NCBI GenBank assembly: GCA_025936205.1
Contig: JAICTU010000009.1
Coordinates: 1-41,631 of the forward strand
Source: Polyangiaceae bacterium
GTDB taxonomy: Bacteria; Myxococcota; Polyangia; Polyangiales; Polyangiaceae
DNA length: 41,631 nucleotides
Reading direction: 5' to 3'
The position numbers and the translations under genes were made by a program. Below the pieces are notes generated by a model that did not search any database, was not told the DNA's origin, and saw nothing but the letters and a program-made list of their open reading frames with translations. Below, piece by piece: positions 26,601-34,103 of this stretch (positions are counted from its first letter, which is position 1; the number at the start of each line of letters is the position of its first letter).

Positions 26601-27546
26601 GTCTTACTATCAGGAGATCGGGCGCGCGGGTCGCGACGGCAAGCCCTCGCGCGCGGTGCTGATGCATCACTTTGGCGATCGCAAGACGCACGAGTTCTTT
26701 CGCAAGCGCGACTACCCCGAGCCGGACGTGCTGCAGAAGCTCTTCTCCGCTCTCGGCACCCGGGCGGTGAACGAGCAGACCTTGCGCAGGAAGGCGCGCG
26801 TCAGCAAGGCCGAGTTCGAAAAGGCGCTCGAGAAGTTGTGGATCCATGGCGGCGTGCGCGGCGTGAGCGAAGAGCAATTGGTGCGCGGCGCGGAGGGCTG
26901 GCGCGCCGCGTACGAGGCGCAGCTGGCTCTGCGCGTCGAGCAGCTGGCGCGCATGGCGGCCTTCGCCGAGGGCCAGCGCTGCCGCATGCTCGCGCTCGTC
27001 GAACACTTCGGCGATCAGGAAGACTCGGGCCTGGCCTGTGGCCTGTGCGACGTGTGCGCGCCCGGCACCGGCTTGTCGAGCCAGCTCCCGCGCGCGCCCG
27101 TTCTGCCCGCGCCCGCGCGCTTCGAGCGGGACGGCCAGAGCAGCCGTCAGCCACGCCGGGGCCGCAAAGCGGCGCGCCGTGGCCGGCGCACCCGACGCTC
27201 GTCGTCCCGTCCCGCGGTGGAGCTGCCCACGGTGGGGCCGAACGCCGGCCTGGTCGCTGCGCTGCGTGCCTGGCGCTTGCAGCAGGCCCAGCGAGAGCGC
27301 GTGCCCGCTTTCCGCGTGCTCACCAATCGGGCGCTCGTGGCCATCGCGGAGGCACGGCCCGGCACCGCCGCCGCGCTGCGGGCCGTGACGGGCGCGCGAT
27401 CCAAGGCGTCGCAGGCGTACGGCGCGCAGATCGTCGCGCTGTGTCAGGGCTCGCTCGCGCTTCGGTGCGGTGGAGGCCAGGTCCCCGCGCCGGCACTCAC
27501 CCGCACGAGCCCGCGCCGGACGAGGCGGACGAGTACCAGGCGCTGA
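23644..27546 (+). CDS. Topoisomerase III - RecQ helicase - HRDC fusion
   Basis: This 1300-residue protein joins two enzymes that act together in recombination. Residues 1 to about 640 are a topoisomerase III of the TopB type: TOPRIM start VLAEKPSVARDL (Glu8), acidic motif ATDAGREGELIFR (Asp104; the DxG form is usual in one TopB group), and catalytic Tyr327 in LISYPRTDC. After a Pro/Ala-rich linker, residues about 677-1140 are RecQ: Walker A MPTGAGKSLCYQ (Lys720), DEAH (Asp813) with the intact loop CISQWGHDFRPDY, motif VI YYQEIGRAGRDG, and the zinc cysteines 1113, 1132, 1135 and 1138. An HRDC domain lies at about 1200-1265. All active residues seen are intact. RecQ and Topo III together dissolve double Holliday junctions and decatenate DNA. 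The ATG at 23644 directly opens the TOPRIM fold. Confidence 0.95.
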   Translation: MTIAVLAEKPSVARDLAQVLGADRRGAGAWSGNGYVVTWAVGHLVGLAEPDGIKPEWRRWRREDLPLLPERWPLTVFESTREQFEVVRRVLNAPDVASVICATDAGREGELIFRFIYEAAGCRRPVSRLWISSLTESAIREGLLRLRPGSEYDALADAALGRSRADWLVGMNLSRAYGLALDAPLSVGRVQTPTLAMLVERERAIRDFVPQDYLEVWATFCARESESSGDTPHPERRYSGTWFDPRAREHARRLPASGEKAREIVLRVQRGQARIASLSSQTKRMPPPLLHDLTDLQRQANRLYGLSAQRTLDVAQSLYEKHKLISYPRTDCRHLSNELAGTLPAVVQAIGGPYSALLAAGTGQRPLSRRFVDDGKVTDHHAIVPTSVSAAGRALTSDERKLYDLICRRLLQAWHADFVWAATEVITEVRAPNAPAGEVDSFRSHGTTIEQRGWKVLDLGAAKAPRDRGKATGEEEATIDEVLPAGLARGQEARVLDARAVQKTTRPPPPLNDATLLTAMESAGKSLDEKELSDAMKDSGLGTPATRASIIETLLARGYAEREGKALRATERGMGLIELVDPEVKSPAMTGAWEARLHAIARGQGSLPQFIEQIEAYVTRVVGRVPPFLPPLPGDANPGPRASERAPSRASEPPPLSPTPAKLAGAKRAPISHAAVPSSLEQLLQSRFGFASFRPHQAEVCQAVAAGNDALLVMPTGAGKSLCYQLPGLARGGTTLVISPLIALMEDQVARLEALGLRVGRIHSGRPRTESRQVCADYVAGALDFLFIAPERLGVAGFPELLARRRLGLIAIDEAHCISQWGHDFRPDYRLLGQRLPLLRPAPVVALTATATPIVQRDIAAQLGLAEARLFIHGFRRDNLALEAIEVSAKERPGLALSWLSLPERRPAIVYAPTRKVTEAAAELLATRYRAAAYHAGLSTELRERVQSDFLAGRVEVVVATVAFGMGIDKADVRTVLHLGLPASVESYYQEIGRAGRDGKPSRAVLMHHFGDRKTHEFFRKRDYPEPDVLQKLFSALGTRAVNEQTLRRKARVSKAEFEKALEKLWIHGGVRGVSEEQLVRGAEGWRAAYEAQLALRVEQLARMAAFAEGQRCRMLALVEHFGDQEDSGLACGLCDVCAPGTGLSSQLPRAPVLPAPARFERDGQSSRQPRRGRKAARRGRRTRRSSSRPAVELPTVGPNAGLVAALRAWRLQQAQRERVPAFRVLTNRALVAIAEARPGTAAALRAVTGARSKASQAYGAQIVALCQGSLALRCGGGQVPAPALTRTSPRRTRRTSTRR

Positions 27547-27683
27547 GTGGGCTCGAGGCCGCTGCGCGCCCGCTGCGCGCCCGCTTGCCCCCTGGACACT
27601 TCACCGGGACGCACACTGGCCGTACGTCTGTGCTAAGCGCTGCGGTCGCCATTCGAGGCGACCTCCCTGCTCGAGAGATACGC

Positions 27684-27908
27684 ATGAGCCAAGCCGACTT
27701 CGACCCGGAATACGTCTTTTCGCACCACCCCGCCACGCCGCAGAAGCACGAGGACTACGACGCCATTCACGCGGGGGCGAAGCAGTTCGCCAGGATCATT
27801 CTCGATCACGTGCCGGCCTGTTCCGATCGGGCGGCGGCGCTGCGCCTGTTGCGCGAGGCCTCGATGATGGCGTGTGCGGCGGTGGCGCTGGACGGACGCC
27901 TGAAGTGA
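27684..27908 (+). CDS. Acb2/Tad1-hairpin-like small protein
   Basis: The 74-residue product reads as two long helices. It fits the pattern I know for the Acb2/Tad1 hairpin family: an aromatic/His/Pro start (EYVFSHHPATPQKHEDYDAI), the first helix (HAGAKQFARIILDHVP), and the end helix (RAAALRLLREASMMACAAVAL), corresponding to the usual ALxxLxEAxMWANAAIA. Phage members bind cyclic di- or trinucleotides and block CBASS defence; others are of unknown role in bacteria. Here the usual Trp and Asn of the second helix are replaced by Met and Cys. The ATG at 27684 has GAGA upstream and lies 137 bases after the topB-recQ fusion. No phage or CBASS gene is in the window. Confidence 0.75.
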   Translation: MSQADFDPEYVFSHHPATPQKHEDYDAIHAGAKQFARIILDHVPACSDRAAALRLLREASMMACAAVALDGRLK

Positions 27909-27912
27909 GCCG

Positions 27913-27934
27913 AGGCCCGTCTCAGGGCGGGCCT
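27913..27934 (+). terminator. Hairpin after the Acb2-like gene
   Basis: AGGCCCG and CGGGCCT form a perfect 7-bp stem with an 8-base loop, starting four bases after the TGA. There is no clear T tract. Confidence 0.4.
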
Positions 27935-28061
27935 GATTCGGGAAACGCGGCAGCCGGTCCTTCGCGTCGGGCAACTCCAAGCCCGTGCGCGATGCGAGGT
28001 GCCGCCAATAGCTCATTCAACGTGGCGCCTCGAGCAAGGTGAGCACGCTGGAATGTCAGGG

Positions 28062-28102
28062 TTGGCTGGTGGCCGTTGTTTGCAAGCAAGGCCACCAGCC
28101 AG
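28062..28102 (-). terminator. Strong hairpin after the BMP transporter operon
   Basis: A perfect 11-bp stem (GGCTGGTGGCC / GGCCACCAGCC, 28064-28074 with 28090-28100), extended to 13 by the flanking TT and AG positions if G-T pairing is allowed, sits ten bases beyond the stop of the minus-strand operon. It can also serve the plus-strand gene upstream. Confidence 0.6.
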
Positions 28103-28111
28103 GCGCACCGG

Positions 28112-29290
28112 TCACTTCGCGTTCGGCAACTTCCCCTGCACGCCCTTCACGTAGAAATCGATCTTCGACAGGAACTGATCGTCCGCGGTCTGGCCCGCCT
28201 CCAGCCGCGCCTTGCCGCCCTGATCGCTGATCGGCCCCTTCCAGATCGCGAACGTGCCCGCTTTCAGCCCGGCGCTCGCTTCCGCCACTTTGGCCTTCAC
28301 CGGGGCCGGCACCTGCTCGGAGAGCGAGACCAGCTCGATCGCGCCTTCTTTCACGCCCCACCAGCTGCGCTCGCTCTTCCAGGTGCCGTCCAGCTGCGCT
28401 TGCACGGCTTTCTCGTAATACGGAGCCCAGTGGATCACCGCCGACGCCAGGTGCGCGTGCGGTCCGAACTGGCTCATGTCGGAGTCCCAGCCGAAGCCGA
28501 GCTTGCCTGCTTTCTCCGCCGTCTGCAGCACGGTGGGCGAGTCGGTGTTCTGGAACAGCACGTCCGCGCCCTGATTCAGCAGCGCCTGCGCGGCCTCGCT
28601 CTCCTTGGGCGGATCGAACCACTTGTTCACCCAGACCACGCGGACCTCGAGGTCGGGCTTTTGCGTCTGAGCGCCGAGCGTGAAGCTGTCGATGTTGCGG
28701 ATCACCTCCGGGATCGGAATGGAGCCGACGACGCCCAGCTTCTTGGTCTTGGTCATCGCGCCCGCCACGATGCCCGCGAGGTACGCGCCCTCGTAGGTGC
28801 GTGAGTCGTACGTGCTCAGGTTGGGCGCCGTCTTGTAGCCGGTGGCATGCTCGAAGTGGACCCTGGGGAAGTCCGCCGCCACCTTCAGCATCGGCTCCAT
28901 GTATCCGAAGGTGGTGCCGAAAATCAGCTGGTTGCCCTGGTCCGCCAGGTCCCGCAGCACGCGCTCGGCGTCGGCACCTTCCGGTACGCTCTCGACGAAG
29001 CTGGTCGACACTTTGCTGCCAAACTTCTCCGCCACCGCCTTGCGGCCCAGGTCGTGCGCGAAGCTCCAGCCTGCATCTCCCACCGGGCCCACGTACGCGA
29101 AGGCGATCTTCAGCGGCGCAGCGGGCGCGGCCGCCGGAGTCGCCGCCGCCGGAGCCGCCGCTGCGCTCTGCTTCGAGCTCCACGTGGGCACGGGGTCGGG
29201 CTTCTTGCTGCAGCCGGCGAGGCCGAGCGCGAGCGCGAGCAGCGCGGACAGCGAATCGAGACGCGAGGCGCGGGCGACGGTGATGGACAT
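28112..29290 (-). CDS. BMP-family substrate-binding lipoprotein
   Basis: The 392-residue protein starts with a lipoprotein signal peptide ending in the lipobox LAGC (Cys27). An Ala/Pro-rich spacer follows, then a BMP (PnrA/TmpC-like) domain: KIAFAYVGPVGDAGWSFAHDLG, the SVPEGADAERVLRDLADQGNQLIFG block, and SRTYEGAYLAGIVAGAMTKTKKLG. Family members bind purine nucleosides or similar ligands for ABC import. It is the last gene of a four-gene operon, 5 bases after a permease gene. The ATG at 29290 has GGAG ten bases upstream; a TTG at 29299 is less likely. The spacer is longer than usual, typical of high-GC delta-type lipoproteins. Confidence 0.9.
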   Translation of the reverse strand: MSITVARASRLDSLSALLALALGLAGCSKKPDPVPTWSSKQSAAAAPAAATPAAAPAAPLKIAFAYVGPVGDAGWSFAHDLGRKAVAEKFGSKVSTSFVESVPEGADAERVLRDLADQGNQLIFGTTFGYMEPMLKVAADFPRVHFEHATGYKTAPNLSTYDSRTYEGAYLAGIVAGAMTKTKKLGVVGSIPIPEVIRNIDSFTLGAQTQKPDLEVRVVWVNKWFDPPKESEAAQALLNQGADVLFQNTDSPTVLQTAEKAGKLGFGWDSDMSQFGPHAHLASAVIHWAPYYEKAVQAQLDGTWKSERSWWGVKEGAIELVSLSEQVPAPVKAKVAEASAGLKAGTFAIWKGPISDQGGKARLEAGQTADDQFLSKIDFYVKGVQGKLPNAK

Positions 29291-29295
29291 GGACG

Positions 29296-30219
29296 TCAAG
29301 CTCCAGGGTGAAAGGGCTTACCGAGAGAAGAGGGCAGATGCGCGCGAATCCAGCTCGCGTTGCGCGAGATCAGGATCAACACGAAGATCGTGGCGAGATA
29401 GGGCAGGGCGCTCGACAGCTGCACCGGCAGGCTCACGCCTTCGCCTTGCAGGTGCAGTTGCAGCATGGTCACGCCCCCGAACAGATAGGCGTCGAGCAAC
29501 ACCCGCGCGGGCTGCCAGGTGGCAAAGGTGGTGAGCGCGAGCGCGATCCAGCCCTTGCCGGCGCTCATGCCCTCGACCCAGACCGGCGTGTACACCACCG
29601 ACAGATAGGCGCCGCTCAGGCCGCACAGGGCGCCGCCGAACAACACGGCGGCAAAGCGGATGCGACGCACCGGGTAGCCGAGCGCATGTGCCGACTCCGG
29701 CGCCTCGCCCACGGCCCGCAGCAAGAGCCCGGCGCGCGAGCGGTAGAGGAACCAGCTGAACGCGAGCGCCAGCAGCGGGGCCACATAGACCAGCGGGTGG
29801 TGGCGGAACAGCGCCGGACCGAGCAAGGGCACGTCGGCGAGCCCCGGCAGGTCGAAATGCGGCCGCGGGCCGAGCCGCTCCTGCGTGTAGCGGAGCCCGA
29901 CGAAGGCGGAGAGCCCGCTGCCGAACAAGCTCAGCGCCAGCCCCGTCGCGTACTGGTTGGTGTCGAGCCAGATCACGAGCAGCCCGAACAGCGCCGCCAG
30001 CAGCGCGCCGCTCAGCATGCCGCTAGCGAACGCCAGAAGATCGCTGCCCGTCGCCACGGCCGTGGCAAAGCCCGCGATCGCCGACAACAGCAGCATGCCC
30101 TCCGCGCCCAGGTTGAGCACTCCCGAGCGCTCGTTGATCAAGAGCCCGAGGCTCGCCAGCGCGAGCACCGTGCCCGCATCGAGCGACGAACCGACGAGCA
30201 GCGCCAGCGCATCCATCAT
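29296..30219 (-). CDS. ABC transporter permease, second of pair (BPD_transp_2)
   Basis: The 307-residue inner-membrane protein has eight or so hydrophobic segments and the family block LGLLINERSGVLNLGAEGMLLLSAIAG near the N-terminus (written here in pieces of the same helix pair). A later AVGEAPESAHALGYPVRRIR loop contacts the ATPase. It matches YufQ/NupC-type permeases that work with BMP lipoproteins. Its ATG overlaps the TGA of the other permease in an ATGA (30216-30219), so the two are translationally coupled and make a heterodimer. Confidence 0.9.
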   Translation of the reverse strand: MMDALALLVGSSLDAGTVLALASLGLLINERSGVLNLGAEGMLLLSAIAGFATAVATGSDLLAFASGMLSGALLAALFGLLVIWLDTNQYATGLALSLFGSGLSAFVGLRYTQERLGPRPHFDLPGLADVPLLGPALFRHHPLVYVAPLLALAFSWFLYRSRAGLLLRAVGEAPESAHALGYPVRRIRFAAVLFGGALCGLSGAYLSVVYTPVWVEGMSAGKGWIALALTTFATWQPARVLLDAYLFGGVTMLQLHLQGEGVSLPVQLSSALPYLATIFVLILISRNASWIRAHLPSSLGKPFHPGA

Positions 30220-31286
30220 GCGGCGCTCCCGCGCGCGACCCAGCGCGGCCGCCGCTCGATCAACGTGTCGCAGGCCAGCAGCGAGAGCAACAGCAAGCCC
30301 TGGAACACGCTGGTCAGCGCCTTCGGCAAACCGAGCCGCGACTGTGCCAGCTCCCCGCCGATGTAAAACATGCTGAGCAGCACGCTCGAGAAAACCACCC
30401 CGACCGGCTCCAGCCGCCCCACGAACGCCACGATGATGGCGGTGAAACCGTAGCCGAGCGGCACATACGGCGTCAGCTGCCCGAGCGGCCCCGCCACTTC
30501 CAGCGCGCCCGAGAGCCCCGCCAGCGCACCGGAAATCAGCAACGCGCTCCACAGCGCCGCGCGAGCCGAGAAGCCCGCGTAGCGCGCCGCGGCTGGCGCC
30601 AGGCCGGCCACGCGCAGCCGAAAGCCGGCGAGCGTGCGCCGAGACACGAGCCAGAACACGGCCACGGCGAGCAGAGCCAGCGGAGTGCCGAGGTTGGCGC
30701 GCGACCCCGACAGCAGGCGTGGGATGCGCGCCGCCGCGGCAAACGTGGCCGTCTGCGGGAAGTTGTAGCCCGCGGGGTCGCGCCACGGACCTTGTACGAG
30801 ATAGCTGAGCAGCTCCTCCGCCACGTACACCAGCATCAGGCTCACCAGGATCTCGCTCGCGTTCCAGCGCTCGCGCGCCAGCGCCACCAGCGCCGCCCAG
30901 AACGCTCCGCCGATCGCCCCGCTGAGCAGGACCAAGAGCACGATCGCGCTGCTGGTCTGCTCCGTCGCGTGCAGCGCCACACCGCCACCGCAGATCGCGC
31001 CCAGGATGAACTGCCCCTCCGCGCCGACGTTCCAGACGTTGGCGCGATACGCGAGCGATAGACCCAGCCCCATCAAGAGCAGCGGCGTCGCCTTCATGCT
31101 CAGCTCGCCGAGCGCGCGCACGCTGGAGAGCGGCGTGACGAAGAACAGCTCCAGCCCCTGCAGCGGGTCCTTGCCCAGCAAGGCGAAGAGCGCCGCGCAG
31201 CCCAGCACGGTGAGCGCCAGCGCCAGCAGCGGTGAGCCCAGCGCAGCCCCGCGCGAGGGTGCAGCGCGCGCCTCCAGCCTAAGCAT
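30216..31286 (-). CDS. ABC transporter permease, first of pair (BPD_transp_2)
   Basis: The 356-residue inner-membrane protein carries the first-permease hallmark of this transporter class (LGLSLAYRANVWNVGAEGQF), further helices, and a coupling loop GLAPAAARYAGFSARAALWSAL. It matches YufP/NupB-type subunits. The ATG at 31286 was chosen; its first bases overlap the end of the ATPase gene by 8 bases. It forms a channel with the permease encoded just after it. Confidence 0.9.
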   Translation of the reverse strand: MLRLEARAAPSRGAALGSPLLALALTVLGCAALFALLGKDPLQGLELFFVTPLSSVRALGELSMKATPLLLMGLGLSLAYRANVWNVGAEGQFILGAICGGGVALHATEQTSSAIVLLVLLSGAIGGAFWAALVALARERWNASEILVSLMLVYVAEELLSYLVQGPWRDPAGYNFPQTATFAAAARIPRLLSGSRANLGTPLALLAVAVFWLVSRRTLAGFRLRVAGLAPAAARYAGFSARAALWSALLISGALAGLSGALEVAGPLGQLTPYVPLGYGFTAIIVAFVGRLEPVGVVFSSVLLSMFYIGGELAQSRLGLPKALTSVFQGLLLLSLLACDTLIERRPRWVARGSAA

Positions 31287-32814
31287 GCAACGCTCCCGGT
31301 TCGAGAGCTGCCGTCGCGCCCTCACTCTCCGGCCACAGCCCGCTCATCCAGGTGCCGATCTGATCCACCGAAGCCTGCCGCGTCGGCAGCCGTGGCGAGA
31401 GCCGCCCGCGCGACATCACCACCAGCACGTCGCTGATCTCGAACAGCTCGTCCAGATCCTCACTGGCCACCAGCAGCGCGGCGCCGGCATCGCGCAGCGC
31501 CAGCAATTGTCGCCGGATCTGCGCGGCAGCCCCCACGTCCACGCCCCAGGTCGGCTGCGACACGATCAAGAGCTCGGGCCGCGCGTCGATCTCGCGCCCG
31601 ACCACGAACTTCTGCAGATTGCCGCCGGACAGGCTGCGCGCGGGCGCCTCCGGGCCCTGCGCGCGCACGTCGAAGCGCTCGAGCAGGCGCTCGCACAGTG
31701 CGTGCAGCGCGCGCAGATTCAACCAGCCGTGCCGCGCCGGCTCGGACCGCGTGAGCAAGGTGTTCTGAGCCAGCGACAGACCCGGCACCGCAGCGCGCCC
31801 GAGCCGCTCTTCGGGCGAAAAACGCAGACCCAGCGCGCGCCGCTGTGCCGGCGATTGGCCGTTCAGGGCTCGGCTGCACCAGCGCACGCTGCCGTGATCG
31901 GGCCGCGCGTCTTCTCCGGAGAGCAACGCCAGGAGCTCCCGCTGTCCGTTCCCCGACACTCCCGCGAGCCCCACGATCTCCCCGCGGTGCACGCGCAACG
32001 AGACGTCGCGCAGCGCGACCCCGAACGGCTCCGCGGGCGCATGCGACAGCCCCTGGACCTCGAGGCAGAGCTCGCCGGGCGGCTGCTCGCGCCGCGACAG
32101 CGCCGGCGGCTCCGCGCCGATCATCAACCGCGACAAGCTGGCGTTGCTCTCCTGCCGCGGGTCGACGCTGCCCGTCACTCGCCCGCCGCGCAGCACCGTG
32201 CAACTGTCACACAGCGCGCGCACCTCATCGAGTTTATGGCTCACGTACAGGATCGAGCAGCCGCGCTCGGCGAGCTTGCGCAGCGTCGCGAACAGGCCCG
32301 CGACGGCGCCGGGCGCGAGCACGCTGGTCGGCTCGTCCAGGATCAGGAGCTGAGGCTCGGCGAGCAGCGCGCGCAGGATCTCGACGCGCTGGCGCTCGCC
32401 GACGCTGAGCGTGTGCACCGGTCGCGCGGGCTCCAGCTGCAGGTCGTACGCCGCGCCCAGCTCCGCCATGCGCCGGGAGGTCTCGGCCAGCGTCGGGCCG
32501 CGCTCCAGGCCGAGCCACACGTTCTCGGCCACGGTCAGGCTCTCGAACAACGCGAAGTGCTGAAAAACCATCGCGATGCCGAGCGCGCGGGCCGCGCGCG
32601 GGCTGCCGATTTGCAGCGCCTTGCCGTTCCAGCGCAGCTTGCCCGAGTCCGGTTGTACCGCGCCGTAGACGATCTTCATCAGGGTCGACTTGCCCGCGCC
32701 ATTTTCGCCCAGCACGGCATGGATCTCGCCGGGGCGCAGGCGCAGGCTGACCGCGTCATTGGCGCTTACGCCGGGATAGCGCTTGCTGATCGCGTCGAGC
32801 TCGAGCCTGAACAT
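31279..32814 (-). CDS. ABC transporter ATP-binding protein, double NBD (BMP/sugar type)
   Basis: The 511-residue protein has two nucleotide-binding domains. The first is canonical: Walker A GENGAGKST, signature LSVGERQRVEI, Walker B LLILDEPTSVL and the switch His in SHKLDEV. The second is degenerate, as is normal in this family: its P-loop reads GVSGNGQRE, its Walker B LLIVSQPTWGVD, while the signature LSGGNLQKF is kept. It drives uptake by the two permeases that follow. It is the first gene of the operon. The ATG at 32814 is preferred over a TTG at 32835. Confidence 0.92.
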   Translation of the reverse strand: MFRLELDAISKRYPGVSANDAVSLRLRPGEIHAVLGENGAGKSTLMKIVYGAVQPDSGKLRWNGKALQIGSPRAARALGIAMVFQHFALFESLTVAENVWLGLERGPTLAETSRRMAELGAAYDLQLEPARPVHTLSVGERQRVEILRALLAEPQLLILDEPTSVLAPGAVAGLFATLRKLAERGCSILYVSHKLDEVRALCDSCTVLRGGRVTGSVDPRQESNASLSRLMIGAEPPALSRREQPPGELCLEVQGLSHAPAEPFGVALRDVSLRVHRGEIVGLAGVSGNGQRELLALLSGEDARPDHGSVRWCSRALNGQSPAQRRALGLRFSPEERLGRAAVPGLSLAQNTLLTRSEPARHGWLNLRALHALCERLLERFDVRAQGPEAPARSLSGGNLQKFVVGREIDARPELLIVSQPTWGVDVGAAAQIRRQLLALRDAGAALLVASEDLDELFEISDVLVVMSRGRLSPRLPTRQASVDQIGTWMSGLWPESEGATAALEPGALHA

Positions 32815-32868
32815 GCGATCGGGGAAAGTTGCCAAGGCGCCTGGAAAGCGTGCTCATGCAGGAGTGTC

Positions 32869-32888
32869 GGCGGCGTTTCTTCGCCGCC
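32869..32888. other. Hairpin between two divergent transcripts
   Basis: A 7-bp stem GGCGGCG / CGCCGCC with a six-base loop TTTCTT lies in the 213-base gap between the transporter operon and the kinase gene, in the 5' region of both. It might act in a leader RNA; nothing else supports a function. Confidence 0.3.
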
Positions 32889-33027
32889 GCCATCGTCCTC
32901 GATATGGGACCGAGCGCCAGAGCCCTTCGCCCCCGATGGTGGCGGCCTTCGGCTCGCCGGTCAAGCGCCGGTCGGATTCTGGCTCGATCCCCCACAGACC
33001 TGTAAGCTAGGGCCGCGAATCTGCGTC

Positions 33028-34101
33028 ATGGCGAGCGCTGACGATTTCTCCGCACTTTCCGAGGTGGTGGCCGGGCGTTTCCGGATGCGCCGGCTGGTGG
33101 CCTTTGGCGGGATGGCGAACATCTACGAAGTCGAAGACTTGCACAGCGGTCGGGTCGGAGCGCTGAAGCTCTTGAAGGCGCGTTTCCGTACCGTTCCCGA
33201 CGCTGTCGAGCGGCTGAGCCGTGAGGCGGAGGCGGCGAGTCAGATCAGCGATCCACACATCGTCGAGACGCTCGAGGCGGGCCGTCTTCCCACCGGCGAG
33301 CCCTTCTTATTCATGGAGCTGCTGAACGGGGAACCCCTCGACCGAGTGATCTCGCGCCGGGGTCGGCTGCCGATCAGCGAGTCGATCGAGATCGCGGCCC
33401 AGGCCGCGCACGGCCTCGCCACGGCGCACGCAGCGGGTATTTTGCATCGCGATATCAAGCCCGCGAATCTGTTCCTCGTCTCCGGTGCGAAGACGCTGGT
33501 GAAGCTGCTCGACTTCGGCGTCTCGAAGTTCGTGGGCGGCGGCAACCACTCGCTCACGCGCGAGGGGCTGGCGCTCGGCACGTTCTCGTACATGCCGCCG
33601 GAGCAGATGATGGGCGCCAAGCGCGTCGACGTGCGCGCCGACATCTATTCGCTGGGCGTGGTGCTCTATCAGTGCCTGGCTGGCGCGCCGCCGTTCGTGG
33701 CCAAGAGCCTGCCCGCGCTCAGCAACATGATGGCGCAGAACGAATATGTGCGCGTGACCCAGCTCCGCCCCGATGCGCCTGCCGAGCTCGATGCGATCCT
33801 GGAGCGCAGCCTGCGCGCCGATCCGAGCGAACGCTACGCTGGCGTGCGCGAGTTCCGCGAAGACCTGCTGCGCCTCTCCCGCCGCTCGCTGCCGCAGCGC
33901 ACGCTGAGCGTGGGCGAGCCGCTGCCGGCGCGCCCGCCGGTGCGCACGGAACGGCGCCCGCTGGCGAGCGGCGCTGTCACCGGCCCCATGACGAGTGGCC
34001 CGATCGCAGCGCCCGCGAACGGCGCGGTGCCGGTCAACCCGATGTCGAACAAGGTGAATTCGATCGTCGAGACGGTCGTGCCGCGCACGCGCCGCCGCTG
34101 A
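33028..34101 (+). CDS. Cytosolic Ser/Thr protein kinase
   Basis: The 357-residue protein is a Hanks-type kinase with an intact core: glycine loop VAFGGMANIYEV, Lys47, catalytic loop HRDIKPAN (Asp142), DFG (Asp162), activation segment GTFSYMPPEQ and DIYSLGVVLYQ. After the domain (about residue 290) comes a Pro/Arg/Ala-rich tail with no membrane helix, so it is probably cytosolic. The frame is open far upstream, antisense to the transporter genes, but the ATG at 33028 sits 15 residues before the kinase fold. No substrate gene is evident next to it. Such kinases abound in myxobacteria. Confidence 0.92.
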   Translation: MASADDFSALSEVVAGRFRMRRLVAFGGMANIYEVEDLHSGRVGALKLLKARFRTVPDAVERLSREAEAASQISDPHIVETLEAGRLPTGEPFLFMELLNGEPLDRVISRRGRLPISESIEIAAQAAHGLATAHAAGILHRDIKPANLFLVSGAKTLVKLLDFGVSKFVGGGNHSLTREGLALGTFSYMPPEQMMGAKRVDVRADIYSLGVVLYQCLAGAPPFVAKSLPALSNMMAQNEYVRVTQLRPDAPAELDAILERSLRADPSERYAGVREFREDLLRLSRRSLPQRTLSVGEPLPARPPVRTERRPLASGAVTGPMTSGPIAAPANGAVPVNPMSNKVNSIVETVVPRTRRR

Positions 34102-34103
34102 AT

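Noticed and set aside
27684..29290. A CBASS or other cyclic-nucleotide defence operon around the Acb2-like gene.
   Set aside because: No cyclase, effector or E1/E2-like gene is present; the next genes are an ordinary importer.
31006..33027. A 674-codon N-terminal extension of the kinase at 33028.
   Set aside because: It runs antisense to two well-supported ABC transporter genes and has no domain; the kinase has a proper ATG just before its fold.
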